A stretch of 64,000 bases of DNA from Gordonia alkanivorans NBRC 16433 (GCF_000225505.1 NZ_BACI01000100.1:1-64000); one strand, 5' to 3'; shown: positions 17,439 to 26,363, numbered from the stretch's first letter. Numbers and translations: made by a program. The notes: generated by a model from the letters alone, not told the origin.

Positions 17439-17963
17439 TCAGTGGAACCGGTCGTCGCCGTCCGCATCGTCCGAGCTGTCTGCCGCGCGTGCGGCGAGCC
17501 GTTCGGTCAGCTCGTCGAGGAGGTCGTCGAGTTCCTTGCGCAGATAGTCGCGCGTGACCGTGTCGCCGACGGCCAGGCGGACCGCGGCCAGCTCGCGCGC
17601 GAGGAACTCGGTGTCGGCCTTGGTCTGGGCCGACCGCATCCGATCTTCCTCCAGCGCGACGCGGTCGCGGTTCTCCTGCCGGTTCTGGGCGAGGAGGATC
17701 AGCGGGGCGGCGTAGGCCGCCTGCGTGGAGAACGCCAGATTGAGCAGGATGAACGGGTAGGGGTCCCACCGGATCGTCACCGCCACCAGGTTCAGCGCGA
17801 TCCACACGATCACGATGACGGTCTGGATCAGCAGGTACCGCCCGGTGCCCAGGAACCGGGCGACACGTTCGCTGTACATCCCGACCACGTCGGAGTCGAG
17901 ATTGAACGAGATGGTGCGCCGCGTGCTCGGGATGTCGAGTTTGCGCCCGCCCTGTTCGCTCAT
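17439..17963 (-). CDS. DUF1003 family membrane protein
   Basis: A 174-residue integral membrane protein with two helices (about 43-63 and 71-92) joined by a short loop with the family pattern WIALN and WDPYPFILLNLAFS. The C-terminal 70 residues form a charged, probably coiled region (NRQENRDRVALEEDRMRSAQTKAD). The family has no established function. Its ATG overlaps the stop of the MgtE-like gene by ATGA, so the two proteins are probably made in fixed ratio and may act together; mycobacteria keep the same pair (Rv1231c-Rv1232c). The ending DDADGDDRFH is strongly acidic. Confidence 0.85.
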   Translation of the reverse strand: MSEQGGRKLDIPSTRRTISFNLDSDVVGMYSERVARFLGTGRYLLIQTVIVIVWIALNLVAVTIRWDPYPFILLNLAFSTQAAYAAPLILLAQNRQENRDRVALEEDRMRSAQTKADTEFLARELAAVRLAVGDTVTRDYLRKELDDLLDELTERLAARAADSSDDADGDDRFH

Positions 17964-19273
17964 CGGATCCTCACCTGCGCGTTGGTGCCGGCCGGCCGGT
18001 CGATGTCCTCGGGTTCGGTCTCACGCCAATCGCGCGGCAGGATCTCGTCGAGGAGGTCGTCGACGCTGACGGCGCCGAGCAGATGGCCGGCCTCGTCGAC
18101 CACCGGGCCGCAGACGAGGTTGTAGGTCGCGAAGTAGCGGGTCATCGTCTCCAGAGAGTCTTCGGGGTGCAACCGGGCGAGGTCGGTGTCCAGGATGCCG
18201 CCGACGAGGTGGGCGGGCGGTTCCCGCAGGAGTGCCTGCAGATGGACGCAGCCGAGGTACTTGCCGGTCGGTGTCGACGTCGGGGGGCGCACGACGAACA
18301 CGATGCTCGCCGCGGCGGGGGTGAGGTCGGGGTTTCGGACGCGGGCGAGTGCCTCGGCGATCGTCGTCGACGCGGTGACGATGATCGGCTCGGAGGTCAT
18401 CACACCACCGGCGGTGTCCGGGGAGTGCAACAGCAGGCGGCGGACCGGTTCGGATTCCTCCGGGTCCATCTCCTCGAGCAGGGCCTCGGCCTCGGTGTCG
18501 GGCAGCTCGCCGAGGAGGTCGGCGGCGTCGTCGGGGTCCATCTCCTCGAGGATCGTGACCGCCCGGTCGCGGCCGAGCGCGGTGAGCATCGCCTTCTGGT
18601 CGTCGGACGGCAGCTCCTGGAGGACGTCGGCGAGCCGTTCGTCGTCGAGCGCGGAGGCGATCTCGCCGCGCCGCTTGGGCGGCAGCTCGCGCAGGGCGTT
18701 GGCCACGTCGGCCGGACGCATCCCCTCGAACTGCATCAGCGCCTGGGCGACGCCCTGGCCCGGGAGGTCGAGAGAGGACTGTGTGATGCCCTGGACGCTG
18801 GACCATTCCACGACGTGGGTCTCGTGCCGCCGGCGCAGTCCGCGACGACCCGCGCGGACCGCCACACGCGACACGACCCAGTCCCGGGTACGCGTGCGTT
18901 CGATGCCGAGATCGACCACGGTCACATCGGCGTCGGCGAGCTCCGGGAGGTCGGGATCGGTCACGCGAACCCGCGTGTCCAGGATCTGGCCGATCGCCAG
19001 GGCCTCGCCGGGGCGCAGATGCAGCTTCCGGAGGCTCACCGTTCCGGTGTTGAGGGTCACCGCGCGCGGCTCGATGCCGGTCACGCGCAGCATCGGAACG
19101 AAAATCCTTCGGCGAGTGGTCAACTCGACGGCGAGGCCGAGCGCGCGCGGTTGCTGACCCGACAATCGGATCGAGATCACCACGTCACGGACCCGCCCGA
19201 TGGACTCACCGTCGGGACCAAGGACGACCAACCCGACTAATCTGGCCACGAACACCTTGCTCACCGACGACAT
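17960..19273 (-). CDS. MgtE-like protein: PRC-barrel, MgtE N-domain and CBS pair, no membrane domain
   Basis: The 437-residue protein looks like the cytoplasmic half of a magnesium transporter without the channel. The first 100 residues resemble a PRC-barrel (VGLVVLGPDGESIGRVRDVVI). About 170-275 is the alpha-helical MgtE N-domain superhelix with its repeated pattern (RPADVANALRELPPKRR, DDERLADVLQELP, MDPDDAADLLGELPD). Two CBS modules follow (about 285-410; MTSEPIIV, HLLGAVSVDDLLDEI). No hydrophobic helix is present, so it cannot carry ions alone. It is coupled to a DUF1003 membrane protein, which may supply the membrane part; this is inference. Mycobacterial counterpart Rv1232c. Confidence 0.87.
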   Translation of the reverse strand: MSSVSKVFVARLVGLVVLGPDGESIGRVRDVVISIRLSGQQPRALGLAVELTTRRRIFVPMLRVTGIEPRAVTLNTGTVSLRKLHLRPGEALAIGQILDTRVRVTDPDLPELADADVTVVDLGIERTRTRDWVVSRVAVRAGRRGLRRRHETHVVEWSSVQGITQSSLDLPGQGVAQALMQFEGMRPADVANALRELPPKRRGEIASALDDERLADVLQELPSDDQKAMLTALGRDRAVTILEEMDPDDAADLLGELPDTEAEALLEEMDPEESEPVRRLLLHSPDTAGGVMTSEPIIVTASTTIAEALARVRNPDLTPAAASIVFVVRPPTSTPTGKYLGCVHLQALLREPPAHLVGGILDTDLARLHPEDSLETMTRYFATYNLVCGPVVDEAGHLLGAVSVDDLLDEILPRDWRETEPEDIDRPAGTNAQVRIR

Positions 19274-19372
19274 GGGAGTAAGGGTAGTGCCAACGGTTCG
19301 ACGAACGTCGTCTGCGACGGTGGATCAGCCGCGACGCCCGTCGACTCACTTCCACAAGGGGAGGTCCCGAAA

Positions 19373-19861
19373 ATGACGAATCCCATGCGCCCGAGCCGGG
19401 AGACGCCGGGCCTGCCGACCCCGCCCAAGGGCTGGCCGATCGGCTCCTACAGCACCTACGCCGAGGCTCAGCGTGCGGTGGACTACCTGTCCGACGAGAA
19501 CTTCACGGTCCAGGACGTCACGATCGTGGGTGTCGACCTCATGCAGGTCGAGCGGGTCATCGGACGCCTCACGTGGGGCAAGGTGATCGGCGGCGGTCTG
19601 GTGTCCGGTGCCTGGCTCGGCTTCTTCTTCGGGTGCCTCGTCGCGCTGGTCTTCACCGGCTCGCCGCTGGCGCCGATCATCGCCGGCATCGTGGGCGGCA
19701 TGGTCTTCGGTGTGATCTCGGCGACGATTCCGTACGCGGCGACCCGCGGACAGCGCGATTTCGCGTCGACGATGCAGCTGGTCGCCGGACGCTACGACGT
19801 CCTGTGCGATCCGAAAAGTGCAGAGAAAGCGCGCGACATGCTCGCCCGCCTCACGATGTGA
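19373..19861 (+). CDS. GSP17M-like membrane protein
   Basis: A 162-residue protein with an N-terminal soluble part resembling the general stress protein 17M domain (PIGSYSTYAEAQRAVDYLSDENF; TIVGVDLMQVERV) and two glycine-rich membrane helices (about 72-95 and 100-122, with GWLGFFFG-like and GIVGGMVFGVISA patterns). The C-terminal YDVLCDPKSAEKARDMLARL is typical. Function is unknown; the family is linked with stress responses in Bacillus by name only. The ATG at 19373 follows GGGGAGG by 9 bases. It is divergent from the MgtE-like gene across 99 bases and upstream of lpqY, as Rv1234 is in M. tuberculosis. Confidence 0.8.
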   Translation: MTNPMRPSRETPGLPTPPKGWPIGSYSTYAEAQRAVDYLSDENFTVQDVTIVGVDLMQVERVIGRLTWGKVIGGGLVSGAWLGFFFGCLVALVFTGSPLAPIIAGIVGGMVFGVISATIPYAATRGQRDFASTMQLVAGRYDVLCDPKSAEKARDMLARLTM

Positions 19862-19930
19862 GACTCGAGTCCTAGAGGGACACGGGGCGATCACGATCGG
19901 CGGGGGAGTGGCACGCCCATGCCGAATGTG

Positions 19931-19958
19931 TTGCATGTCACGAATCGCGCCGTATAGC
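19931..19958 (+). promoter_or_regulatory. Candidate housekeeping promoter of lpqY-sugABC
   Basis: TTGCAT at 19931-19936 and TATAGC at 19953-19958 are 16 bases apart, close to a SigA-type promoter, about 65 bases before the lpqY start. By eye only. Confidence 0.45.
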
Positions 19959-20025
19959 GTTGCACCTCGGACGCTCACGGCGGAGCACCTCGGGTGTCCG
20001 CCGCGTACGACATCGAGGAGGCTGC

Positions 20026-21543
20026 GTGCGGAGCAGGGTCAGCACTGATGATGGAACGGGCCGCACTGGCCGATCGGGGGGTTCCCGGCGATCGGAGGGC
20101 GGCCCGCCCGGTTCTCGAACCACAAGTCGCGTAAGGCGGAAGGTCCTCGCGGCGGCCGTCGCCGCGGCGGCGGCGCTTCCCGTGTTGTCCGCGTGTGGCT
20201 CGGGATATGAAGCGGGCGTACTGAATTTCTATCCCCCCGCCGACGGCGCCGACACCTTCGCCGCGATCGGCGACAAGTGCTCGGCCGATTCCGGCGGCGC
20301 CTACAAGGTCGTCACGACCCCGCTGCCCAAGGGCGCCGACGATCAGCGTCTGCAGCTGGCCCGTCGCCTCGCGGGCAACGACTCCGGACTCGACCTGATG
20401 GGCATGGACGTGGTGTGGACCGCGGAGTTCGCCGACGCGGGCTGGATGGTTCCGGTGCCCGACGCGATGGCCGCGGAGGTCTCGGCGCGCTCGCTCGGCG
20501 GCCCCCTCGACACCGCGGTGTGGAAGACGGATGAGGATGAGCGCGAACGCCTCTACGCGATCCCGTTCTCCACCAACACCCAGTTGCTCTGGTACCGCAA
20601 GGATGTCCTGGAGGACAAGGTCGACCGCCGCCGTCCCGCCTCGACGTGGGACGGGATGCTCGAGGATGCACTGGTCAGCGGCCGCAACGGCGGACCGACC
20701 TACATCATGGTGCAGGGCAGGCAATATGAGGGCCTGATGGTCTGGTTCAACTCGGTGCTCGTCAGCGCCGGGGGCCAGGTCGTCGACCCCGAGAACCCCG
20801 ACCAGGTGACGCTCAACGACACCCCGGAACATCGCGCCGCCACGGTCCGCGCACTCCGGACGCTCAAGGCGGTGGCCACCGCACCGGGCGCCGACCCGTC
20901 GCTGACCAACTCCGACGAGGGGGCGGCCCGCCTGGGCATGGAGAGCGGCAAGGCCCTCTATGAGGTCAACTGGCCCTTCGTGTTCCCCGGTATGCGCGAG
21001 AACGCGGTCGCCGGCGCCGTGCCGTTCCTCGACCTGACGAAGTACGCGAACCTGTACGCCGACAGCGCGAATCCGCCGTCCGACCGGGACGTGATCCCGC
21101 TCAACCGTGAGATGCAGAAGGTCTTCGACTTCGCGCCGTACCCGGGCTTCGAGGGCTTGCCGACGAAGACGACCCTCGGTGGCATCAACATCGCCGTCGC
21201 CAGCACCTCCGAGCAGCAGGATCTGGCCTGGCAGGCCGCCGAGTGCATCACCAGCGAGGCCGCGCAGAAGAACTTCTCGCTCAACGCGGGTCCGCCGCCG
21301 GTGATCGAATCCATCTACGACGACGCCGATTTCCGCCTCGCCTACCCGATGGCGGAGGAGATCAAGCGGCAGCTGCAGCCCGAGCACGCCGCGGTCCGAC
21401 CGAAGTCACCTGACTACCAAGCGATCTCGACGCTGCTGCAGGCAAAGCTGAGTCCGGTCGGGGCGTGGGATCCGGAGACACTGGTGGACGAACTCGCCGA
21501 GGCCGTCCAGAAGGCAATCGACGGGGAAGGGTTGGTTCCGTGA
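20026..21543 (+). CDS. lpqY: Trehalose ABC transporter substrate-binding lipoprotein LpqY
   Basis: LpqY captures trehalose released during mycolic acid transfer outside the cell and delivers it to SugABC. The 505-residue protein has a lipoprotein signal: basic residues, a run of alanines and the lipobox LSAC with Cys57 as the lipidated residue. The rest is a family 1 solute-binding fold (TDEDERERLYAIPFSTNTQ; MGMDVVWTAEF). The GTG at 20026 has GAGGAGG 4 bases upstream and is the only good start; it leaves an unusually long polar lead of about 39 residues before the hydrophobic part. A 4-base GTGA overlap joins it to sugA. Call rests on synteny and fold. Confidence 0.92.
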   Translation: MRSRVSTDDGTGRTGRSGGSRRSEGGPPGSRTTSRVRRKVLAAAVAAAAALPVLSACGSGYEAGVLNFYPPADGADTFAAIGDKCSADSGGAYKVVTTPLPKGADDQRLQLARRLAGNDSGLDLMGMDVVWTAEFADAGWMVPVPDAMAAEVSARSLGGPLDTAVWKTDEDERERLYAIPFSTNTQLLWYRKDVLEDKVDRRRPASTWDGMLEDALVSGRNGGPTYIMVQGRQYEGLMVWFNSVLVSAGGQVVDPENPDQVTLNDTPEHRAATVRALRTLKAVATAPGADPSLTNSDEGAARLGMESGKALYEVNWPFVFPGMRENAVAGAVPFLDLTKYANLYADSANPPSDRDVIPLNREMQKVFDFAPYPGFEGLPTKTTLGGINIAVASTSEQQDLAWQAAECITSEAAQKNFSLNAGPPPVIESIYDDADFRLAYPMAEEIKRQLQPEHAAVRPKSPDYQAISTLLQAKLSPVGAWDPETLVDELAEAVQKAIDGEGLVP

Positions 21544-22760
21544 CCGACGACAACACACCCGGGCGCAGGCCGAACGGGGACGACTCCGCGGACGAGTCCA
21601 CGTTCCGCGCGGGCCGTCACGCGCTGCCCGACGATGCCCCGGCCCAGACCGGTCCGATACCGATCGTGGGTGACAACCCTCCGGTCCATTCCGACGAGCT
21701 GTGGAAGGCTCCTCCCGGAGGCCGCCACGAGGCATCTTCCGGTTCGAACCCGTCGGCGTCGACATACGCCAACCCGGTGGGGGAGAGTCCCGGATCCGTC
21801 GGCGTCGCACCGTCATCGGGCGCCGCCACCGCGGTCGCCGAACGACCCCGTGCCGAGGCCGCACCGAAGCCCCGCAAGCGCAGTGAGGGCAAGACCGCCG
21901 AGCGGCGACTCGCGTTCTGGCTCGTCGCGCCGGCCGCGCTGATGATGCTGCTGGTGACCGGCTACCCGATCATCTACGCCGTCTGGCTGTCGCTGAACAA
22001 GATGAGTCTGTCGGCGCCCGGCGAGCGTGAATTCGTGTGGTTCTCGAACTACGCGACGGTGCTGACCGACAACTACTGGTGGACCGCATTCGGAGTCACC
22101 GTGGGCATCACGGTCGTGTCGGTGCTCATCGAGCTCGTCCTGGGCATGGCCATCGCACTGGTCATGCACCGCACCATCTTCGGACGCGGCACGATCCGCA
22201 CGGTGGTCCTGATCCCCTACGGCATCGTGACCGTGGCCGCGGCATTCTCCTGGTACTACGCGTGGACGCCGGGCACGGGTTACCTGGCGAACCTGCTGCC
22301 CGACGGCAGCGCGCCACTCACCGAGCAGTGGCCGTCGCTGGCGATCATCGTCCTCGCCGAGGTCTGGAAGACCACGCCGTTCATGGCGCTGCTGCTGCTG
22401 GCAGGTCTGGCCCTGGTGCCCGACGACCTGCTCAAGGCCGCACAGGTCGACGGCGCGGGTGCGTGGACGCGCCTGTGGCGCATCATCCTTCCGCTGATGA
22501 AGCCCGCCATCCTCGTCGCGCTGCTCTTCCGCACACTCGACGCGTTCCGCGTGTTCGACAACATCTACGTGCTCACCAGCGGGTCCAACAACACCTACTC
22601 GGTGTCGATGCTGGGCTACGACAATCTGTTCGGCGCATTCAATCTGGGCGTCGGATCGGCGATCTCGATCCTGATCTTCATCTGCGTGGCGATCATCGCG
22701 TTCGTGTTCATCAAGGGGTTCGGCACCGCCGCACCGGGTTCCGACGACGAGGGGAGGTAA
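21540..22760 (+). CDS. sugA: Trehalose ABC transporter permease SugA, with N-terminal extension
   Basis: SugA is one of two membrane subunits of the trehalose importer. The permease part starts at about residue 122 ([16 protein letters not shown]) with six predicted helices and the EAA loop that contacts the ATPase ([24 protein letters not shown]). The first 120 residues, rich in P, S, A, D and R, are predicted disordered; M. tuberculosis SugA is only about 307 residues (from memory) against 406 here. The GTG is inside the GTGA overlap with lpqY, so the long form is likely; a GTG at about 21777 would give a shorter protein but has no ribosome-binding site. Confidence 0.92.
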   Translation: MTDDNTPGRRPNGDDSADESTFRAGRHALPDDAPAQTGPIPIVGDNPPVHSDELWKAPPGGRHEASSGSNPSASTYANPVGESPGSVGVAPSSGAATAVAERPRAEAAPKPRKRSEGKTAERRLAFWLVAPAALMMLLVTGYPIIYAVWLSLNKMSLSAPGEREFVWFSNYATVLTDNYWWTAFGVTVGITVVSVLIELVLGMAIALVMHRTIFGRGTIRTVVLIPYGIVTVAAAFSWYYAWTPGTGYLANLLPDGSAPLTEQWPSLAIIVLAEVWKTTPFMALLLLAGLALVPDDLLKAAQVDGAGAWTRLWRIILPLMKPAILVALLFRTLDAFRVFDNIYVLTSGSNNTYSVSMLGYDNLFGAFNLGVGSAISILIFICVAIIAFVFIKGFGTAAPGSDDEGR

Positions 22761-22764
22761 TCCG

Positions 22765-23595
22765 GTGAATTCGAGCGGAAAAACCAAGGCGTGGTGGTCG
22801 ATCGCCAACATCCTGGTGATCCTGTACGCACTCATCCCGCTGCTGTGGATCATCAGCCTGTCGTTCAAGCCGGCGTCGAGCGTGACCGACGGGAAGTTCA
22901 TCCCGAGTGAGTTCACCCTCGACAACTACAAGTCCATCTTCGAGACCAGCGCCTTCACCTCGGCGCTGATCAACTCGATCGGCGTCGGACTGATCACGAC
23001 CCTCATCGCGGTGATCCTGGGCACCATGGCCGCCTACGCCGTGGCACGCCTGGAGTTCCCCGGCAAGAAGGTCCTCATCGGGGCAGCGCTGCTGATCGCG
23101 ATGTTCCCGCAGATCTCGCTGGTGACACCACTGTTCAACATCGAGCGTCGACTGGGACTCTTCGACACCTGGCCGGGCCTGATCCTGCCGTACATCACCT
23201 TCGCGCTGCCGCTGGCGATCTACACGCTGTCGGCCTTCTTCCGGGAGATCCCCTGGGAGCTGGAGAAGGCGGCCAAGATGGACGGCGCCACCCCCTGGCA
23301 GGCGTTCCGCAAGGTGATCGCGCCGCTGGCCGCGCCGGGCGTCGTGACCGCCGCGATCCTGGTGTTCATCTTCGCCTGGAACGATCTGCTCCTCGCCCTG
23401 TCGCTGACCTCGACCGAACGAGCGATCACCGCCCCGGTGGCCATCGCGAACTTCACCGGCAGCTCGCAGTTCGAGGAACCGACCGGTTCGATCTCGGCCG
23501 CCGCGGTCGTCATCACCATCCCCATCATCATCTTCGTGCTGTTCTTCCAACGTCGAATCGTGGCCGGTCTGACATCCGGCGCCGTGAAGGGATAA
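22765..23595 (+). CDS. sugB: Trehalose ABC transporter permease SugB
   Basis: The second permease of the trehalose importer, 276 residues with six helices (first at about 13-33) and the EAA loop [20 protein letters not shown] before IAPLAAPG. The N-terminal periplasmic-facing segment [19 protein letters not shown] is typical of carbohydrate-uptake permeases of the MalG type. GGGGAGG lies 8 bases before the GTG at 22765, a strong ribosome-binding site, and only 4 bases separate it from sugA. It is 3 bases from sugC, so all subunits are made from one message. Confidence 0.94.
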   Translation: MNSSGKTKAWWSIANILVILYALIPLLWIISLSFKPASSVTDGKFIPSEFTLDNYKSIFETSAFTSALINSIGVGLITTLIAVILGTMAAYAVARLEFPGKKVLIGAALLIAMFPQISLVTPLFNIERRLGLFDTWPGLILPYITFALPLAIYTLSAFFREIPWELEKAAKMDGATPWQAFRKVIAPLAAPGVVTAAILVFIFAWNDLLLALSLTSTERAITAPVAIANFTGSSQFEEPTGSISAAAVVITIPIIIFVLFFQRRIVAGLTSGAVKG

Positions 23596-23598
23596 CCC

Positions 23599-24780
23599 AT
23601 GGCAGACATCGTTCTGGACAAGGTCACCAAGCAGTACCCGGACGGCTCCACCGCGGTCCACGGGGTCGACATCGAGATCGGCGACGGCGAGTTCGTCATC
23701 CTCGTCGGACCGTCGGGATGTGGGAAGTCGACGACGCTCAACATGATCGCGGGACTCGAGGACATCTCCTCCGGCGAGCTGCGGATCGGCGGGGAGCGCG
23801 TGAACGAACGCGCACCCAAGGACCGCGACATCGCGATGGTGTTCCAGAGCTACGCGCTCTACCCGCACATGTCGGTGCGCGACAACATCGCATTCCCGCT
23901 GACGCTTCAGAAGCTGCCGAAGGATCAGATCGCCGCCAAGGTCGACGAGGCCGCGCGCATCCTCGATCTCGGGCAGTACCTGGACCGCAAGCCGGCCAAC
24001 CTGTCCGGCGGTCAGCGTCAGCGTGTGGCGATGGGCCGCGCGATCGTGCGCTCGCCCAAGGCATTCCTCATGGACGAGCCGCTGTCGAACCTCGACGCCA
24101 AGCTGCGCGTGCAGATGCGTACCGAGATCGCGCAGCTGCAGCAGCGACTGGGGACCACCACCGTCTACGTGACGCACGACCAGACCGAGGCGATGACCCT
24201 CGGCGACCGCGTCGTCGTGCTGCGTGGCGGGCATGTCCAGCAGATCGGCACGCCGCAGGAGCTGTACAACAACCCGACCAACGTGTTCGTCGCCGGGTTC
24301 ATCGGTTCGCCCGCGATGAACTTCCTGTCCGGGCGCCTCGGCACGGACGGCATCGAGACCGCGATCGGCACGATCGCCCTCGACGATCACCGCGCCGTGG
24401 TCTCGCGGGCGGGTGACGTCGGAAGCAGCGGCGAGGTTCTCATCGGCATCCGCCCAGAGCACCTCGAGGATGCCTCCCTCGTCGACGACACCACTCGCCG
24501 GCAGGGTGCGACGTTCACCGCGAACATCGACGTCCTCGAGTCGATGGGCTCGGACATCTACGCCTATTTCAGCATCGGCAACGGGTCGAACCGGGCGTCG
24601 AGCGATGCGCTCGCCGAGCTGTCCGCCGATTCCGGTGCCGACCTCGGGGGCAGCCAGCTCATCGCCCGCCTGTCGCCGGATTCGAAGGTCACCCGCGGTT
24701 CGACCGCCGAGCTGTTCTACGACGCCTCGAAGGTGGCGGTCTTCGACCAGAGCTCGGGAGAGTCGCTGCGCCGCCGCTGA
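23599..24780 (+). CDS. sugC: Trehalose ABC transporter ATP-binding protein SugC
   Basis: SugC powers trehalose uptake. The 393-residue protein has Walker A GPSGCGKST at 37-45, a Q-loop in MVFQSYALYPH, the signature LSGGQRQ at about 134-140, Walker B with the catalytic glutamate in FLMDEPLSNLD and the switch histidine in VYVTHDQTEA. After about 235 comes a MalK-type OB-fold regulatory region (GIRPEHLEDA; DVLESMGSDIYAY). Long MalK-type C-termini can bind regulators, but nothing specific is visible. A long perfect inverted repeat follows the stop. Confidence 0.95.
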   Translation: MADIVLDKVTKQYPDGSTAVHGVDIEIGDGEFVILVGPSGCGKSTTLNMIAGLEDISSGELRIGGERVNERAPKDRDIAMVFQSYALYPHMSVRDNIAFPLTLQKLPKDQIAAKVDEAARILDLGQYLDRKPANLSGGQRQRVAMGRAIVRSPKAFLMDEPLSNLDAKLRVQMRTEIAQLQQRLGTTTVYVTHDQTEAMTLGDRVVVLRGGHVQQIGTPQELYNNPTNVFVAGFIGSPAMNFLSGRLGTDGIETAIGTIALDDHRAVVSRAGDVGSSGEVLIGIRPEHLEDASLVDDTTRRQGATFTANIDVLESMGSDIYAYFSIGNGSNRASSDALAELSADSGADLGGSQLIARLSPDSKVTRGSTAELFYDASKVAVFDQSSGESLRRR

Positions 24781-24800
24781 TCTCCGTCTGCATCGCGTCG

Positions 24801-24844
24801 CTGCGCGACCACTACCGCCGTCTACGGTCGGAGTGGTCGCGCAG
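24801..24844. terminator. Bidirectional terminator hairpin between sugC and the ParB-fold gene
   Basis: CTGCGCGACCACT (24801-24813) and AGTGGTCGCGCAG (24832-24844) are perfect 13-base inverted arms, and ACCG/CGGT inside the loop can extend the stem. The left arm overlaps the stop codon of the minus-strand ParB-fold gene (24812-24814) and the right arm lies within its last codons. It begins 20 bases after the sugC stop. Confidence 0.65.
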
Positions 24845-25669
24845 TTCGTCGAAGACCTTCTCGTCCCAGACGTGCCTGCGCACCAGGCGATAGCGTTCGC
24901 AGGCCACCCACATGTACAGCTCGGCGTCGCTGGTCAGGTCGTCGCGGATGCCGGCCCGGCGGGCCATTCGGACGACGGGCAGGAACTCCTCACCGAACCA
25001 GCGTCGGGCGACCTCGGTGCGACTCAGGAACTCGCCGAGCTCCTGGGAGAGCCGAAAACCCCACGCCTCCACGTTCTCCGCGAGTTCGGCGTAGTCGAAC
25101 GCGTCGGTCAGCTTGATGGCCTCGGCCTGCGCGCCCTCGAGCGGAACCCGCGACAGGAACAGCCGGCGGTGGTCCTTGAGGATCAGGTCCGACGGTGCGT
25201 TGATGCCCTCCGGTGAGATGCGCGTGTGGATCTCGGTCACGTAGGCGTCGATCGTGGTCAGGTTGCGCGCGATGGCGATCGAGACGCGGTGGTGGCCGTC
25301 GATGACGAAGTGCATCGACCCGACCCGGTAGAGCTGTACCGGCGGCACCGACTCGCCGCGACGCTGGGCGGCGGCGATCCGCTGCCACCGCTCCCGCATG
25401 TGCGACGAGGTGGGACGGAAGTACCGGTCGAAATCCTTGGTGCGGTCGACGCTTCCGACGATCGAGGACACCTCGACGACCTGCAGGCCGATCACGGTCT
25501 TGCCCGTGGCGCCGAGCGCGGCGACCACCTCGTCGAAGGGCAGGATGGTGTTGACGTCCGCCGGCTGCCGCATGAACCACTGTGCGAGCCGGGCACGTTC
25601 GGCCTGGCGTCGTAGCCGGGCGAAGTCGTATTCGGCGTCGGCCTCGGGGAATCCGGTGTCACGCGCCAT
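24812..25669 (-). CDS. ParB/sulfiredoxin-fold protein
   Basis: A 285-residue protein with a ParB-N/sulfiredoxin-like domain: VVEVSSIVGSVDRTKDF and FRPTSSHMRERW lead to the motif D124-G-H-H-R128 in FVIDGHHRVSIA. In true ParB the equivalent box GEHR binds CTP; in sulfiredoxin it is GCHR. The DGHHR form recalls ParB-fold kinases such as SerK and SbnI (from memory). There is no DNA-binding helix-turn-helix or ParA partner, so a chromosome-partition role is unlikely. The rest is helical and unassigned. The ATG at 25669 overlaps the upstream metallophosphoesterase by 11 bases, suggesting translational coupling. See finding. Confidence 0.75.
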   Translation of the reverse strand: MARDTGFPEADAEYDFARLRRQAERARLAQWFMRQPADVNTILPFDEVVAALGATGKTVIGLQVVEVSSIVGSVDRTKDFDRYFRPTSSHMRERWQRIAAAQRRGESVPPVQLYRVGSMHFVIDGHHRVSIAIARNLTTIDAYVTEIHTRISPEGINAPSDLILKDHRRLFLSRVPLEGAQAEAIKLTDAFDYAELAENVEAWGFRLSQELGEFLSRTEVARRWFGEEFLPVVRMARRAGIRDDLTSDAELYMWVACERYRLVRRHVWDEKVFDELRDHSDRRRR

Positions 25670-26363
25670 GTCTGCGCCTCACGATGTCCACCTTCCGGGT
25701 CGCCGGATCGATGTCGAACTGGCAGAACCCCACGACGTTCATCGACGTCGTCGTCTCGCCGATGGGTAGGTCGCGGGGGCGGCTGCCGTAGGGATGGACG
25801 TGCCCGTGCACGAGCAGCGTCGGGCGCAATGCGCGGACGAGCGGGTGATAGCAGTCGAAACCCTGATGCGGGGTGTCGTCGCCGTCGCCGACGCCGCGTG
25901 CGGGGCTGTGGGTGAGCAGGATGTCGGTGCCGCCCCGGTTCGCCAGGGCCGTTTTCGACAGGATGTTCCCGCAGCGCAGGCGTATCGATCGCAGACGCTG
26001 CTGGATGTCGGTGTACTGGTTGGTCCCGCCGTTGTAGCAGCGGCTGCCGCCGAGTCCGCTGATCCGCAGTCCGGCGACCGTCACCGTGCGCCCGTCGGCG
26101 TTGATGCCGCCGCACGGACCCGGGTCCTCGGTGGGGAGGCCCGCGCGGGTCCAGCCGGTGCGCCCGCGACGGTAGCCCCGCAGTTCACGGTCGTGGTTGC
26201 CGGGAACGTAGACGCACGGTGCGTCGCACAGTGACGACAGGATCTCGAGATAGTCGAACGGGAGGTCGCCGGCGCCGAGGATGAGGTCGGGACGCCCCTC
26301 GATTCCGACGCCGTAGGTGAGAGAGTCCACCACCTCGTCGGCGACCGCCAGAACCCGGACCAT
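25659..26363 (-). CDS. Calcineurin-like metallophosphoesterase
   Basis: A 234-residue metal-dependent phosphoesterase. Motifs in order: VLAVADE at 4-10, GAGD near 30-33, VPGNHD near 53-58, LLTHSP and VHGHVHPYG, which supply the two-metal centre. The first motif, usually DxH, reads ADE here, so one metal ligand would be glutamate or the site is altered. Substrates of this fold include nucleotides, nucleic acids and phospholipids; none can be chosen from sequence. The gene is divergent from the SUFU gene and is followed by the ParB-fold gene with an 11-base overlap. It begins with an ATG at 26363. Confidence 0.83.
   Translation of the reverse strand: MVRVLAVADEVVDSLTYGVGIEGRPDLILGAGDLPFDYLEILSSLCDAPCVYVPGNHDRELRGYRRGRTGWTRAGLPTEDPGPCGGINADGRTVTVAGLRISGLGGSRCYNGGTNQYTDIQQRLRSIRLRCGNILSKTALANRGGTDILLTHSPARGVGDGDDTPHQGFDCYHPLVRALRPTLLVHGHVHPYGSRPRDLPIGETTTSMNVVGFCQFDIDPATRKVDIVRRRHGA

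Noticed and set aside
17003-17557. Plus-strand open frame of 184 codons over the intergenic region
   Set aside because: Arg/Pro/His-rich without family resemblance, no ribosome-binding site, and it runs antisense into the DUF1003 gene.
24812-25669. ParB chromosome-partition protein
   Set aside because: No ParA neighbour, no helix-turn-helix and a DGHHR box instead of GEHR.
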